Below are positions 48,581-62,512 of a stretch of 64,000 nucleotides of DNA, in pieces. Source of the DNA: Heterotrichella gracilis. Lineage: Eukaryota > Sar > Xanthophyceae > Tribonematales > Xanthonemataceae. The notes beneath the pieces were generated by a model, which was not told where the DNA came from, did not search any database, and was given only the letters and a program-made list of their open reading frames with translations. Numbering within the stretch: the stretch's first letter is position 1; each line of letters starts with the position of its first letter. The translations under genes were made by a program, and so were the position numbers. The stretch is taken from positions 27,658-91,657 of the forward strand of contig JAULBX010015863.1 of assembly GCA_032358255.1 (NCBI GenBank), read 5' to 3'.

Positions 48581-50522
48581 GGCGGCGGGAACCCTCGGTA
48601 GGGTAACCCTCAGGAAACCCTAGATCAGAAGCGTCTGGGACTGGTTGTGTCAGCTGGGAGAGGGGGCTGGAGAACCCTTGGAGACCCTTGCCATGATTGG
48701 CCTGGGCACTGCTGGTGTTGGTTGGCTGGTTGGCAAGCCGGGAGGTTGGCGTGGTTGTGCGTCCCTAGCCTAGGGTTTCCCTTGGAAGGGAGGGAACCCT
48801 AGGTTGGCCCGTTGGCCCCTCCACCAAACGCCGGCAGGCCCTGTCCGGAATTACCTTTCAGGTTCTCTCCCTTGCTACTACACAAGGGGCTGTCGCCGGA
48901 TGCATTCTACCCTTGCAGGGTGGAGTTGCCAATCCTAGGGGCAGCTATCTGCACGCCAGGGCCTCCGTCATGCCCGCGAAAATAGTGCACACGCAAGGAA
49001 ATTTTGAAGCCATACACTGGTATGCAAGGTCATATATCGGCTGGGTTGACCGAAGTTTAAGTGTGTGGGTGGCTAGGGCGTGGGTCCCTGGCGATACTTG
49101 CATGCATGCATATGTGGTGGGACCAGGGACAATAAAATTTCAAGTGGGCACCTCGCACAGGGGCACAGGATATACCTATCAGCTCAAACTCCGTGCATAC
49201 TGCCCTCCTGGCTGGCCCACGTGCAGCTGTCTTCCCCTACTGTCCTGCTCCACTGGCACCACCAATGCGGCACAGCGCTGAGTACCATGCACCGGTTTAA
49301 ACTGCTGCGAGAACGGCTGCAGGGCACAGGGGCTAGGCAGTGATGGCGCAACGCCTCTGGGCCGTGTACAACGTCAGGCGCAGCTTTTTGCTGTAGGCGT
49401 GAGGGCTTGTCTACAGCCCTGGCACAACAGCGCAATGCGTGACCTGCCCGCCTAGGGACGTTTCCCCTCACCCCTCAACATGCATGCATATATGCCAAAC
49501 GACTCCTGGTCAAGCCAGTGTGGTGTCGCCTTTTTCTGCTGTAGACAACCTAAACGTTTTTCGCGACGCAACGTTGCAGGAGTCTGGTAGCACCTCCGCA
49601 TACGAAGCGGAGGGTGCACAGGGGAGCACCTGGCCACGTCGTGTTTGAACCGAGAAGCACGTACAAGGTACGGCAACCGTGGACCGTTTGTCCAGTGATG
49701 TATGTGGACTGGCAAGATGTAGTATTATGTATTTTTGGGGTAGAGACGTGCTTGCTGTTTGTTTTGCAATCAGAGGGTTGAGAGGGGCCGTGCTCCACTG
49801 ACTGCCCAAGTGGCTTTGCTGTGAATGACAACGTGTACGCTCACCCCAGTTTTTGCTCGTTGCAAATTCATATCAACGTGTGATACCTGTCAACAACCAC
49901 CTGTTGTACCCAACCCGTAGACGAAGATGGACACAGGGTACCAGGACACACATTCCTTTCTCCTAGTATTACTCCTCTGCAGCTGGAAAGTGGCCACGGC
50001 ATACTGCCGAGGTCCACCTAAGTGTATGCAGGTGCAACGCAACCCAAGTGCATGGGCGTCAGCCAACAATGAGACGCCAAAGTCAGTGAGCAATCTGGGA
50101 ACCCTTGTGTAGGGTTTTCCAGCAATTACTGCCACACGCTTTGCCCCCACCACCCACTCCTCAGCCACTGGGATACCACACCACACCGGCGGTGGGTTTG
50201 TGCTGCTGCCAAGGGGGTGGGGTGTTGGTGTAGCAGCGCACCTGGCAAACCCTAACAAGTGTTACGCCAGGCAGCAACAGTGACCTGGTAGCAGCTGAAC
50301 AAAGGGCACCCAGCTGGCAGTCGAAGCACCAGCATAGCCAACCATAGTGCGGATTAACACCTAACTCCGCACCAAGCTCTGGCCACCAGCCTGCCTGGAC
50401 CCGCACCACTCACAATGGGAAACCCTGTCAAGAGGTTGCGCCACCATCGCCGCGGTCGTGTGCCAGCTCCCATTCCCATTTCTTGATCCCCGAGGGCCCT
50501 GGCTGGGGTCCCCGCCAGCGCC
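48581..50522. other. Divergent intergenic region between the transporter and the SANT gene
   Basis: Both start codons point away from this 1.9-kb spacer, so it should hold two promoters. I see no supported gene. Several short open frames have no family character. Confidence 0.45.
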
Positions 50523-53500
50523 ATGAAATTGGATGACGGTGTGGGTGTAGGGCTTGGGGGGGTGCAGCAGGAAATTGTGGAGGGGACTGCTGCACCAAGG
50601 GAGGCTGGTGGGGTGGGGGGACATGAGGCATGTGGTGCACCAGAACCAGCACCAGCTGCTACCACAGACACAGCCACTGTCTCACCCCCTGCACCAGCCG
50701 CACCCACCCACCCGCCAGCCACAGCCACAGCCACACCCGCAGCCCTGGCCGCAGCCATCCCCCCCACCTCCCAAGGGGTGTCAATGGAAACCGAGGAGGA
50801 AGAGGATGAGGATTTTGTGGCCTCTGATGTGGAAGGAGGGGATGATGATGATGATGGGGACTCGGACGGGGAGGGGAGTGAAGCGGAGGGGGGGCGAGGG
50901 GAGGAAAGCCAGGTGTCACTGCCTGAGCAACGCACCTTCTCAAGTGAGTGTGGTGATGGACGGGGCAGCGGGGGTGGTGATTGGTATGGTGTCATGTGTA
51001 CAACTGGCATTGGGATTCAGAGGAGAGCGCACTGGGTGTTTGCATGGGGTGGCACTTTGGTGGAAATTGAGGCACATGATTGGCGGCAACCCATTCATGT
51101 GGAGTATATCTGGCTGTGCCATATACGGACTACCATGCGCCAATACCTACTGATTGTGCGTGTATTCCCCCTGCATGGCCCGCCTTCTTCTGCATCGATG
51201 GTGGGAGGGAGCCAACAACCATCTTGCATCCCCACCCTGCTTCCATTCCATGCATGTGACCTGGCAATCACCCACGTTTCTCCCATGCCATCCCCGTCAC
51301 ATTCCCCTGTTTTACTCTCCCCTTGCCCCCCACCCCTGCAGTGGCTGACCTTGCTGCGCTGCTGGCTGACTCCTCGGCCCTGCCGCTGTTTGAGGAGGAG
51401 ATGCTGTCAGACACGGTGGACTCAGACCAGGTGAGGGGGAGCTCAATGCATTATTGTTGTATGCAGTACGTTCCATTCCGAAAATAGTCAAACTCTGAAG
51501 TGTTCAGGCGTGTTATTTCCAGGAAACTGCCGTTGCAAGCCAAGTGTTTGGCAGAGCAGTGCTCACATTTAGTGCAATGGATGCAGCCCACCCCTGTCCC
51601 TCCCACTGCTGTGATGCATTTTCTTCCCTTGCCATCTGGTGTATTCCTCTCCCCCACTTGAAACCCCACCCCCACCCCCACACTTCCTGCAGTCCTCCTC
51701 CTCAGAGAGTGACGCAGACGAAGCAGCCTCAGCCACACCCCAACCACCCGTCGCCACCACACCCACCCACCCACTCGCCACCCCCGCCCCCGGCCCCCAC
51801 CTCGCCACCCCCCCTGCCTCCCCCACCCCTGAAGCCATCGCTCGCCGCACCCGCGCCCATGTGTCTCTGCTTGATGTCACCATGGATGAGCTGGAGCAGC
51901 TGCTGGGGAGTGATGACGATGATGAGGCGTGGGGGGCGGGCGGGGTGCAGGGGGATGACTACACGCAGTTCCTACGGGTAGGTGGCGGGGGTGTGTGGGG
52001 ATGTGGGGACCATGGGGAAGAGAGTCGCGGATGGCAAACGCTTGTAAGGAAGCTTAACATACCATATTGAAGAGGTGCATTTGATGCAGAACTGGCATGG
52101 CAGGGAATGCATCCCTGGAACCCTTGCAGGGGTATTGCCATTGTATGCCCTCGGGTGAGCCGTGATGTCACATGCATGCAAGGACACCGCTCCCCATGAA
52201 CTTGCACCTCCCCCTGATGACCCCAATCCCCCCTGGTTCACCCGGTGACCCCATTCCACCCCTCTCTTGTTCCCAGGCCCTGTGGGAGTCCCCCACTGTT
52301 GGCGGCCGAAGCGATCCCGAGGATTGCGAGGACGATGACGAGGAGTGGGTGATGGACATGCAGGAGCTGCTGGGGGAGGAGTCGGAGAGCGACGCGGTGA
52401 GGACCGCAAACCCTACACCCTAAACACCATGCTACCGGCCAGACCCTAAATCTGAAACCTTAAACCCTAAACACCTCTTCCCAGGAGCCCGCCCCCCTGC
52501 TCACCCGCCAAACCCGCGCCCGCACCTACACCTACCGCCCCAAGGCCCAGCGCAGGGGCTACGGCTATCGGCCCCTCGAGTCAACCACGCGCCTAGCGAC
52601 CCGCCAGCTCAAACCCATTGCACCTGTGGGACCCAACACCGCAGTCCCCACCGCGCCACCACGCCTGCCGCCACTCCCCCACCAACCCAGGGGTGGGGCT
52701 GGTGTTGCGCCCCCTCTGGGGGTGCTGCAGGCTGCTGGGCTGGGTGTGGGGGGTGGGCGCAGTGTGGTTGCTCCTCTGCTGCCTGGCCAGTTGGCGCGCA
52801 TGCACGAACAAGTGGCCCAGCATGTGCAGCTGCTGGTGCAGGTGAGGGGGGCATGCAGTGGCACAAATGGACATGACGTTGATTTGGCTCTCTTTGTAGA
52901 TCTATTTCTGTATGCTGGGTGCTGGCTTATGGAAACTATATGCTCTTCTTACCAAACCCAGTTGGTACACATCGCGCAGCGAGAGCGGGTGGCGCATGCC
53001 CCTAAACCCTGGACCCTGGACCCTATTCGCTGAACCCTACTCCCCAGGTGTACGCGGTGTCCTCCTGCATGCAACGGGACGCCGCCAGCGGCCAGCGGTG
53101 CGTGTCCTTGCTGCAGCAGATGACAGAGTTTTGTGCGCAGCAGGGGAGGGAGAGGGCTGGGAAGGTGAGGCCGGGGGCGGGAAAGTGGACGCTCTCAGGC
53201 CTTGTGTTAGGATATCCAGCATTGCACCTCAGCAGGCTATGCAACCAGGCAGCATTGCCCATCACCAGCATTACCGCTATATTTTTACAGTTTGTTGCGT
53301 TGGTGCTTTCATTTGCATCATTGGATTTTGCCCAAGTTTTGGTCCCCCAGAAGTCACCCTGCCCTTCCAAAATCCCATCCCATCCCACTCGCACCCGCAG
53401 GGCCTGCCCCCCTTGCTCCTTGCCATCAATGGCCAGCCCCCCCAAACCGCCAGCTGTGTGGCGGATGTGCCTGCGCTGCGCTTGGTGCCCATTTTCATCA

Positions 53501-56500
53501 AGGAGGTGGCTGCTGTGGCTGCGGCTGGTGGTGGTGGTGGTGCTGGCGCTGGTGGTGATGGTGGCGCAGCGGATGTGGGTTGGGGTGCAGGGGAGGGAGT
53601 TGACGCTGCTGCTGGCCCTGCTGCGTCCGCTGTACCCACCGCTGGTGGTCATGGTGGGCATGCCACTGGTGCGGGTGATGGTGACAGACAAAGGGGAGAG
53701 GCCGCTGCAGGGCCTGGAGAGGAAATGTGTGGTGACGAGCAGCCAGGGGTGCACAGGGGGACGGGTGCATTCATGCAGCTATTGCAAGGGGAGGATGTCG
53801 GTGAGGGTGTGGAGGGTCAGGGGAGGGATCAGCAGGGGGTTGCAACATACTCGGGTGGAGAGGGGGGGATGGAGGAGAGCGACAGTGGGGATGAGGGGGC
53901 GACGCAGGGCAGGGGGCGGTGCGAGATCCTTTCTAAGGTCAAAGATGTTCCTGGGGAGGTGGCGGCGGCAGTGGCAAGGTTCGATGGCATGTTTGACTGG
54001 CGCCTCTACCCCAAGGTAGGGTTTGGCTGGCAGGATCTGGTTGGTAGGATTCACTATGCGCAGGCACTGGCACCTGTGACTGCATAAGGCATTCAGATCC
54101 ATGGCTTCAGATCCGCATGCGTTGCATTGCGTTGCAAGGATGGGCTGCTACACCCTTATCCTCAACTGTACTCAATGGCAGTCTCCTTAGAAAACCTCCC
54201 CTTCCCCCCCACCCCCAGGTCCGTCGCCCCAAGGCCACCAAGGGCGTGACGTGGTCCCCCTGTGAGGATGAGCTGCTGGCCATGGGCATACTCAGGCTGG
54301 GGTGCAACTGGGAGGGGATCGCAAGGTGAGGGGTGGGGATTTTTCACTGCAATATTTTTTTATCTTTGTAAAATTGAATCGAAATGGAAAGTTCTGTTAT
54401 TTAGTGGGATGTGTATGGAGAGTATGTGGGGATGATGATGCTGACTGGGGATTCTAATTGGTGTGCCAGGGACTAGCTTGCGTAGATGGCAGTTGCAAGG
54501 CACCATGCCAGCCCTTTGCACAGGCAAGTGCTTGGCATCACCCACATACCTCGCGCTGTACTGAACCCTGCCCTCTCCCATATTCACCCCCCCCCGCCCC
54601 CCCCGCAGCTCTGCTTCCCACCAAGACCGCCCACCAGGTGTTCCACCGCCAGAAGAACAGGTCGCAGGGCAAGGCGGGGGACAACCCAATCAAGGTGGGG
54701 GAGAAGGAAATGGTGTTTCTATGCTTGCCATCCCCTGATGTCATCATGCAGTGCACACCGCTGAAGTTATCGGTATAGCACAGCACTTCATGCAATATTC
54801 TTGCTGTGTTTACCCGCGCCCCCCTCTGGTACCTGCTCGCAAATTTACACCATTCCACCCCGCAGGCCGCCAAGGCGCAGGTTGCCGGCCCCCTGTCTGT
54901 GTCAGAGGTCCAGATCTGCGACACCGGCCTGGCGTGGTATGGCAAGCAGCGCGGCAAGTGGGAGCTCATCCAGCAGCACATGCTGCCGCACAGGTGGGTG
55001 GGGGGACAGTGGCAGGGGTGGTGGAGGTGGTGGAGGTGGTGGAGGTGGTGGAAACAAGTGAGGGGGAAGCTCAAAGCTTGTGTGGCAACTGGGAGCTTAT
55101 TCAGCAGCACATGCTGCCGCACAGGTGGGTGGGGGTACGGGGCTTTTGGATAAGGTGGGAGGGTTTGAGCTCACAATTGCATGCTGTCGTGGGAGCTAGT
55201 TCTGGGGGGCTTTCTAATATGCTTTGTGTGGGTGGAATTGAGCTGTGTGCATGTGTCCATTAATGATATAATTGTTTTATTAGATATTTTGGTCTCAAAG
55301 TCAAAAAATGAGAAAAATCTCCCGTGATCCTTCCTGCAGGACCTCCGTTGCGCTCCCCCGCCTGTATGCAGAAGCCAAGAAGGGCATCCTCAGACCACCA
55401 ACCGCACCCACCCAGCCGCCACCGCAGCTGATGCAACAACCAGCCCCTCCTGCGCACCATTACCCGCCGCGTCCGCACCCGGGCCCCTACCCACAGCACC
55501 CCTACCATTACCCCTACCATTACCCCTACCCCTATCCCTACCCACATCCCCATCCGTACCCGTACCCGGCCCCGCCACCGGCACCACATCCCGGCATGCC
55601 GCCGCAGCCACATGTCAGCATGCCGCTGGCGCCACAATGGCCGCATCCCGGCATGCCGCCGCCGCCGCCGCATCCCGGGCACATGGCGTATGCACCGCAG
55701 CACCCTGCGCCGCCGCAACATGTCGCGCGCCCGCCGATGCCCGCACCGCCTCCTCCCGCCACCGTCATGTTGCCGCCAGTGGCCGCGGCCGCCCCCCATC
55801 CATGGCCCTACCCCTACCCCTGGGTGCAGCCTACCCCTCAGCAGGGAGCATCCCTGGGGCAACCCCCGGTTTCGCCAGACAAGAACACCACCTCAAAGAG
55901 GTAGGTTCATGCGGTGAGCTCTGACCTTTTTGCAATTGTGGTGTTTGCTTTGCTTGAAACCAATGCCTGATGAGCATTGGCACTTGACCTCAGGTGTCGC
56001 GTGAAAGCAAGAGAGCAGCAGACACCTGATCAGCATTAAACACCTTTTGCGGGTTCTAAATCCTGCATGTGAAGTACATATCCTCCAAGCAAAACCCTTG
56101 TGTTATTGTGCACAGGGCAGCCAAGAGCTCCAAACCCTCCTCCCGCGGGCGGGCTGCTGCTGCCAGTGGCGCTGGTGGTGGTTGCGGAGGGGGTGCAGTC
56201 AGCGCCACTGGTGGTGGGGCGCCAGGTGGCACCACATCAGCACACAGGGGTGCCACATCAGCGCAGGTGACAGAGGATGGGGGCGCACAGTGGCAGGGGG
56301 ATGGCGGGTGGGAGGAGCATGGCGGGGCTGATGGCGATGACGTGGCAGGTGGGATCAGTTACACTGTGTGATTGAACCCATGGCCATCCTCTGGCTTACC
56401 CTTTGCATCGTGCGCCAATGCTGGCCATCCACGCTGCAAGTGACCACTATCATGCTAGGGCACAATGCGATCCCCTTCTACCATGTCAATTCCATATGGC

Positions 56501-57402
56501 TGTGCATGACCCGTACCTGTTTGACCAATGCAGGTGTGCAGGACCCAACACCTGCCAGCCAGCCAGCCGCACGCTCGCCACCTGCCAGCCGTCGGGGGCG
56601 CTGCAAGGCGCCTGCTGCAGCCGGAAGCGGCAAGCGTCAGCCCCGATCCGCTGTTGCCCCTGACCCTGCCAACCCGCAGCGCCCCTCCAACACCAGGCAC
56701 CGGACACACACCCCAGCCTTTGACCAGGATGACCTACCAGACTCTGATGAAGAGACGCTTGGCGGCGATGTGGGCCAGCACGGCGGGGTGCAGTTTGATC
56801 GGGAGGAGTTGAGCGAGTCTGATGGGGATGCTGGCGGTGTCCCCGGTATGTCATCGAGGCCGGGACCCCGATCGGGATTCCGGAGCCCGGGCGCCACACC
56901 CACATCAGCTGCGCGCAGGCGGGGCGGCGGCAGAACCTCGAGTCAACCCACGGGGTTGGACCTGCTGAGTATTGTGGCTGGGTCTGAGGACGGTGGTGCG
57001 GGTGGCCGGCATGTGGGCGGGAGGAGGGGCGCGGGGGATGCCGGCGCCACGCCATCCTCAAGGGCCCGGCCCGCGGCGCAGCGCGCGGGCATGGCGCGGG
57101 ATGCGGCGGCGCCCCGCCAGGTGCTGTTTGATCAGGAGGAGCTGACTGACTCAGATGGCGATGTGGGTGGTGATGGTGCCACGCAGAGTGGGCCAGGGGC
57201 GCCGGGGCGCACACCCGACCACCGGCGGCGCCGGCTGAGTGTGGCGGACAGCACGCCAGGCAAGGGAGGGGTGCTTGGGACGGGGAAGAGGCGCGATGCC
57301 GTGGGGGATGTGGGCAGCCCTGACCCATCGCGTGGGAGTGATTCAGTGGTGGGCACAAGGGGCTCCAAGCGCAAGCGACAGCTTTCAGCCCGTCAGATAT
57401 AG
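50523..57402 (+). CDS. GON4L-like SANT/Myb nuclear protein, about 1,328 aa
   Basis: Thirteen exons: 50523-50943, 51342-51430, 51693-51977, 52277-52396, 52485-52841, 53048-53164, 53401-54015, 54219-54325, 54609-54694, 54866-54993, 55340-55900, 56116-56348 and 56534-57402. The N-terminal 300 residues are acidic and low complexity (DDDDDGDSDGEGSEAE; LEQLLGSDDDDE). Conserved blocks follow (RTRARTYTYRP, LARMHEQVAQHVQLLVQ, PALRLVPIFIKEVA). Residues from 54219 form a SANT/Myb-like domain: TWSPCEDELLAMGILRLGCNWEGI, read with the tail LLPTKTAHQVFHRQKNR and NPIK, which fits plant GON4-like transcription-repression proteins. Exon 11 is a Pro/Tyr/His-rich tract. The last exon has three copies of FD-[QR]-[DE]-[DE]-L-x-[DE]-SD and ends in basic SKRKRQLSARQI. 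The phase at the junction of exons 8 and 9 is off by one, so one base or one splice site there is wrong. Confidence 0.75.
52405..52478 (+). repeat. CCCTAAA cluster upstream of SANT-gene exon 5
   Basis: Four or five CCCTA(A)A-like units fill this short intron. The last, AAACCCTAAACACC, is about 10 bases before the acceptor at 52484. Confidence 0.75.
53001..53036 (+). repeat. CCCTAAA-derived repeat upstream of SANT-gene exon 6
   Basis: CCCCTAAACCCTGGACCCTG and related units run to within about 10 bases of the acceptor at 53047. Confidence 0.65.
55087..55134 (+). repeat. Copy of the end of SANT-gene exon 10 with its donor
   Basis: The stretch coding WELIQQHMLPHR plus the donor CAGgtgggtgggg (54956-55003) recurs here with only a few differences. 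The copy has its own intact donor site. Confidence 0.85.
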
Positions 57403-57957
57403 TAGCACTGGCAATGCAAGTTCTTGTTCGTAGTGCTAGGCTGAGCCTTATGGAGCAGCATCCTTGCGCTGTCTGTCAACGCCGTAGCACACTGATCAAA
57501 CGTGGCTTTGCAAGGATAGAAAGCCCTTGGCATCTTTGTAGTTTAATGTCTGGCAGGTTGAACCCGTTTCCAACAGAAATATACTACTTCTACACGTCTG
57601 TGTTGCTAATCAGCTGTTTTTGCTTTGAATCGAAGGCTGCTGGGCAGTCGACAGTCTGCATGTTACTGATAGTACTGTATCAGCGTATCACTTGTGGCAT
57701 GCGCCCAACAGACACACCCTAGGACACTGCACCAATTGACAGTCTTGGTTTGCGTTAACATGCTACCTGTACCAGCTGTTATGTCATGTTGCACCAGGCC
57801 TGTCAAGGCAATAGTGTATGTTCACAGACCGCCCAAGGTAGTACTGTAAAGTTGGGGTGCCCTGAAAGGGTAGTGGGTTGTCACACATGTGTAGTGGACT
57901 TGACTACCAAGAATAAGTTGTGGGCAATGAGCCCTGGACAGTTTTCCAATAATGGGT
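57403..57957. other. Spacer between the SANT gene and the histone cluster
   Basis: It is the 3' flank of both neighbouring convergent genes. No gene or RNA was recognised. Confidence 0.45.
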
Positions 57958-57974
57958 GGTGTTGAATAAACACC
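57958..57974 (-). terminator. H2B histone mRNA 3' stem-loop
   Basis: In mRNA sense this reads GGTGTT-TATTC-AACACC, a 6-bp stem. The loop has five bases, whereas the other three histone genes in the cluster have four. It starts 34 bases after the H2B stop. This element replaces a poly(A) tail in replication-dependent histone mRNAs. Confidence 0.85.
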
Positions 57975-58007
57975 AGTTTTGTTTTTTTTGGAGAGAATGG
58001 GAAGCGC

Positions 58008-58615
<608 letters not shown>

Positions 58616-58966
58616 GGTTGCTAGTTGGAGGCTCTTGAGCAGACAAAGTGGGAATTGAGGAGATTGGTGGCTGGAAACGAGACGACGCCTGTTTATAAAG
58701 AGGCTGTGGCAGGGTTTCAAATCGAGGAGGGCAGTGTGGATTTGCGGGCCAATCAGAATGCAGCATTCATCAAGCCAAGGTTTGAGAGGTGGTCCCGTGA
58801 ATCCGGCGCCAAACGCATCCTGCATTCTGATTGGCCCGCAGCGACGGTGCAGAGTGGGCAGCAAAACGCCCAAAACGCGTGCGCCTACATAAGCAGCACT
58901 TAGCACCGCAGACTCACCAAACCCCCTATTCGTCTTCTCCTCTGTCTACCAAGCAAACCACTCACC
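58616..58966. promoter_or_regulatory. Divergent H2B/H2A promoter with a 21-base inverted repeat
   Basis: The elements at 58743-58763 and 58820-58840 are exact reverse complements (21 bases) and each contains a CCAAT box (GGGCCAATCAGAATGCAG). Thus each gene sees one copy in the same orientation. A TATAAA-like box for H2B is near 58692-58700. H2A has only a weak CTACATAAG near 58884. Confidence 0.8.
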
Positions 58967-59636
58967 ATGTCTGGCAAAGGCAAGCGCGCTCCGGCGAAGA
59001 AGTCGATCTCAAAGTACGTACAGCCATCGTGCTCTGTGTGCAACCTGCCTGGTTGAAACTGTCCTTGCACGAAGCATGTCAAAGCTGGGCAACTATATGG
59101 GCGATTAAACGCTAACCCAATTCCCTCCTGCCCTTTCAGGTCCGCCAAGGCCGGGCTCCAGTTCCCAGTGGGGCGTGTGGCCCGCTACCTGAAGAAGGGC
59201 AAGTATGCCACCCGCATCGGCGCTGGCGCCCCAGTGTACCTGGCTGCCGTCCTGGAGTACCTCGCAGCTGAGGTGCTGGAGCTGGCAGGCAACGCTGCCC
59301 GCGACAACAAGAAGACACGCATCATTCCAAGGCACATCCAGGTACTGCCCCAGTCTCAGCTTTACCCACCTGTGTGCTGAGTTGAAACCCTGCTGAAAAC
59401 CCTTGCTGTGTTGTGTGTGCTGTGTTCTGCCTCTTGCACACACCCAGCCTGTTGGTTGCACCTTGTTGGTTGTTTTTAGTTTTCCAACATATGCTTCCCT
59501 GCTGCAGCTGGCTGTGAGGAACGATGAGGAGCTGAGCAAGCTGCTGGGTGAGGTGACCATCGCCGCCGGTGGTGTGCTGCCCAACATCCACTCTGTGCTG
59601 CTGCCCAAGAGCTCCAAGAAGGACAAGGAGGCTTAA
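58967..59636 (+). CDS. H2A: Histone H2A
   Basis: Three exons, 58967-59013, 59140-59341 and 59508-59636, give 125 residues. The tail [20 protein letters not shown] leads to the fold ([20 protein letters not shown]) and the acidic patch segment [14 protein letters not shown], with the end [12 protein letters not shown]. There is no SQEF motif, so it is canonical H2A, not H2A.X, and the docking region shows no H2A.Z features. The introns fall after SIS(K) and after RHIQ. The 3' stem-loop lies 43 bases beyond the stop. Confidence 0.97.
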
Positions 59637-59678
59637 AGTCCCAGTGCTGCCCGTACCCACCAACACAAAAGAAAAAAT

Positions 59679-59694
59679 GGTGTTTTTTAACACC
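59679..59694 (+). terminator. H2A histone mRNA 3' stem-loop
   Basis: GGTGTT-TTTT-AACACC forms a perfect 6-bp stem with a 4-base loop, followed by ACC as in the H4 copy. Confidence 0.93.
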
Positions 59695-60412
59695 ACCGGT
59701 CGTGGAAAACCCCCTTGTCGTCGGGACATGCCCCACGCCCTGCATTGCAAACTACCATCCTAAAAAATAGCTTGCACTTGCTGACACCCAAGTTGCACAA
59801 GGCTCGTGCAAGACGGGTGCTGGCCGAGGAGGCACATCTGAAGGATGTATGTGCACTGTTCTGTCCCAGGAAGGGCATGGATAGCTTGATTGGATAGTAA
59901 AGCCAGCTGTCTGGGGCCCCCAGTGGGGGTGCTCTTCCACCTTCGACACCCTCTGACTTGCACCGCCAGTGCCACTGGCAGTGGGCAGCCTGCTGTTGAT
60001 ATGGCGCAACCCTGTTGCATGCTGAGCCAAGTCTGGCATGAACCTGCACCACTATGCATCGATACTGACCAGCACCAGGTACTATGGCTTGTTGCCTTGG
60101 GTAATAGGGTTTGGACCCAGCCTTGCAAAATTGCAACCAAGTAAACTCTGGCATATGGTAGAGCAGCATCCGGACCTTGTTGCAAGTGCATGCCTGATTT
60201 GCAACGCAGACAGCAGTGCAGGCAGTGAACAACATGGCTTTCCTTGGACTCTGAAAACATAAGTGAAGTATCCTGAAAGACAGCACTGCGCACTTATAGA
60301 ACTTTGGCAAAGCTGTGGTCACATAAAGCCCTTCCAACAGGACTCCATCACTGAGGCCTGAGGTGCAGAGCGGTGTGTCAAGAGACACAGGAGGTGGTTC
60401 CCAAACGAAGGT
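59695..60412. other. Convergent spacer between H2A and H3
   Basis: It is flanked by the two histone 3' stem-loops. No further gene is seen. Confidence 0.5.
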
Positions 60413-60428
60413 GGTGTTAAAAAACACC
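60413..60428 (-). terminator. H3 histone mRNA 3' stem-loop
   Basis: In mRNA sense GGTGTT-TTTT-AACACC, identical in stem and loop to the H2A element, 36 bases after the H3 stop. Confidence 0.93.
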
Positions 60429-60463
60429 AGTTTTGTTTTTGTTTGCCAGAGGCAGCTGGGCGC

Positions 60464-61973
<1,510 letters not shown>

Positions 61974-62007
61974 ACTTCTGTTTGACCACTGTGCCCACAA
62001 AAAAACT

Positions 62008-62023
62008 GGTGTTTTTAAACACC
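62008..62023 (+). terminator. H4 histone mRNA 3' stem-loop
   Basis: GGTGTT-TTTA-AACACC, a 6-bp stem and 4-base loop, 34 bases after the stop codon. Confidence 0.92.
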
Positions 62024-62512
62024 ACCTCTCATGGAAATCAACTAGCTGACACTAACCTGCCTTTGGCTGGAAACCACAGCTGCCTTCAAGGCACTGCATC
62101 TCACTTTCACAAGCACCACATGTTGTATGGGTGGGATACAATGCTAGAAATAGTGGCCATTGTTGAGCCACCCAACCAGACTGCACCAGTTCCAGCAATA
62201 AACCAATGGTTTGCAAAGTCAGTGGACCATGGCATGACACCTTGCCAGTCAGCAGCTTCATCTGCAATTGGTGCAGCCACATCTTCAAGCCACTCGCGTC
62301 ACACAATACAACAGAAACATTGGCCCAGTGCTTTTGTTGCGGCAACTGGAAGTTTGGGCATATCACCCAAATAACAGCCCCCAAACTTGGAGCGATGTGG
62401 TGCACACAGATCTGGGTGATCAGCTACTAAGTGCCATCAACTGTGGCGCACATCAAAAAAAATAACGTTTATTTAGGCATGATAGTTTATTACTGTCAAC
62501 ATAGCAAAGTGG
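62024..62512. other. Convergent spacer between H4 and the MYND gene
   Basis: Nothing coding was recognised. It should contain the 3' end of the MYND transcript. Confidence 0.45.

Noticed and set aside
55260-55862. Minus-strand frame rich in Arg and Gly
   Set aside because: It is the antisense of the Pro/Tyr/His-rich SANT exon 11.
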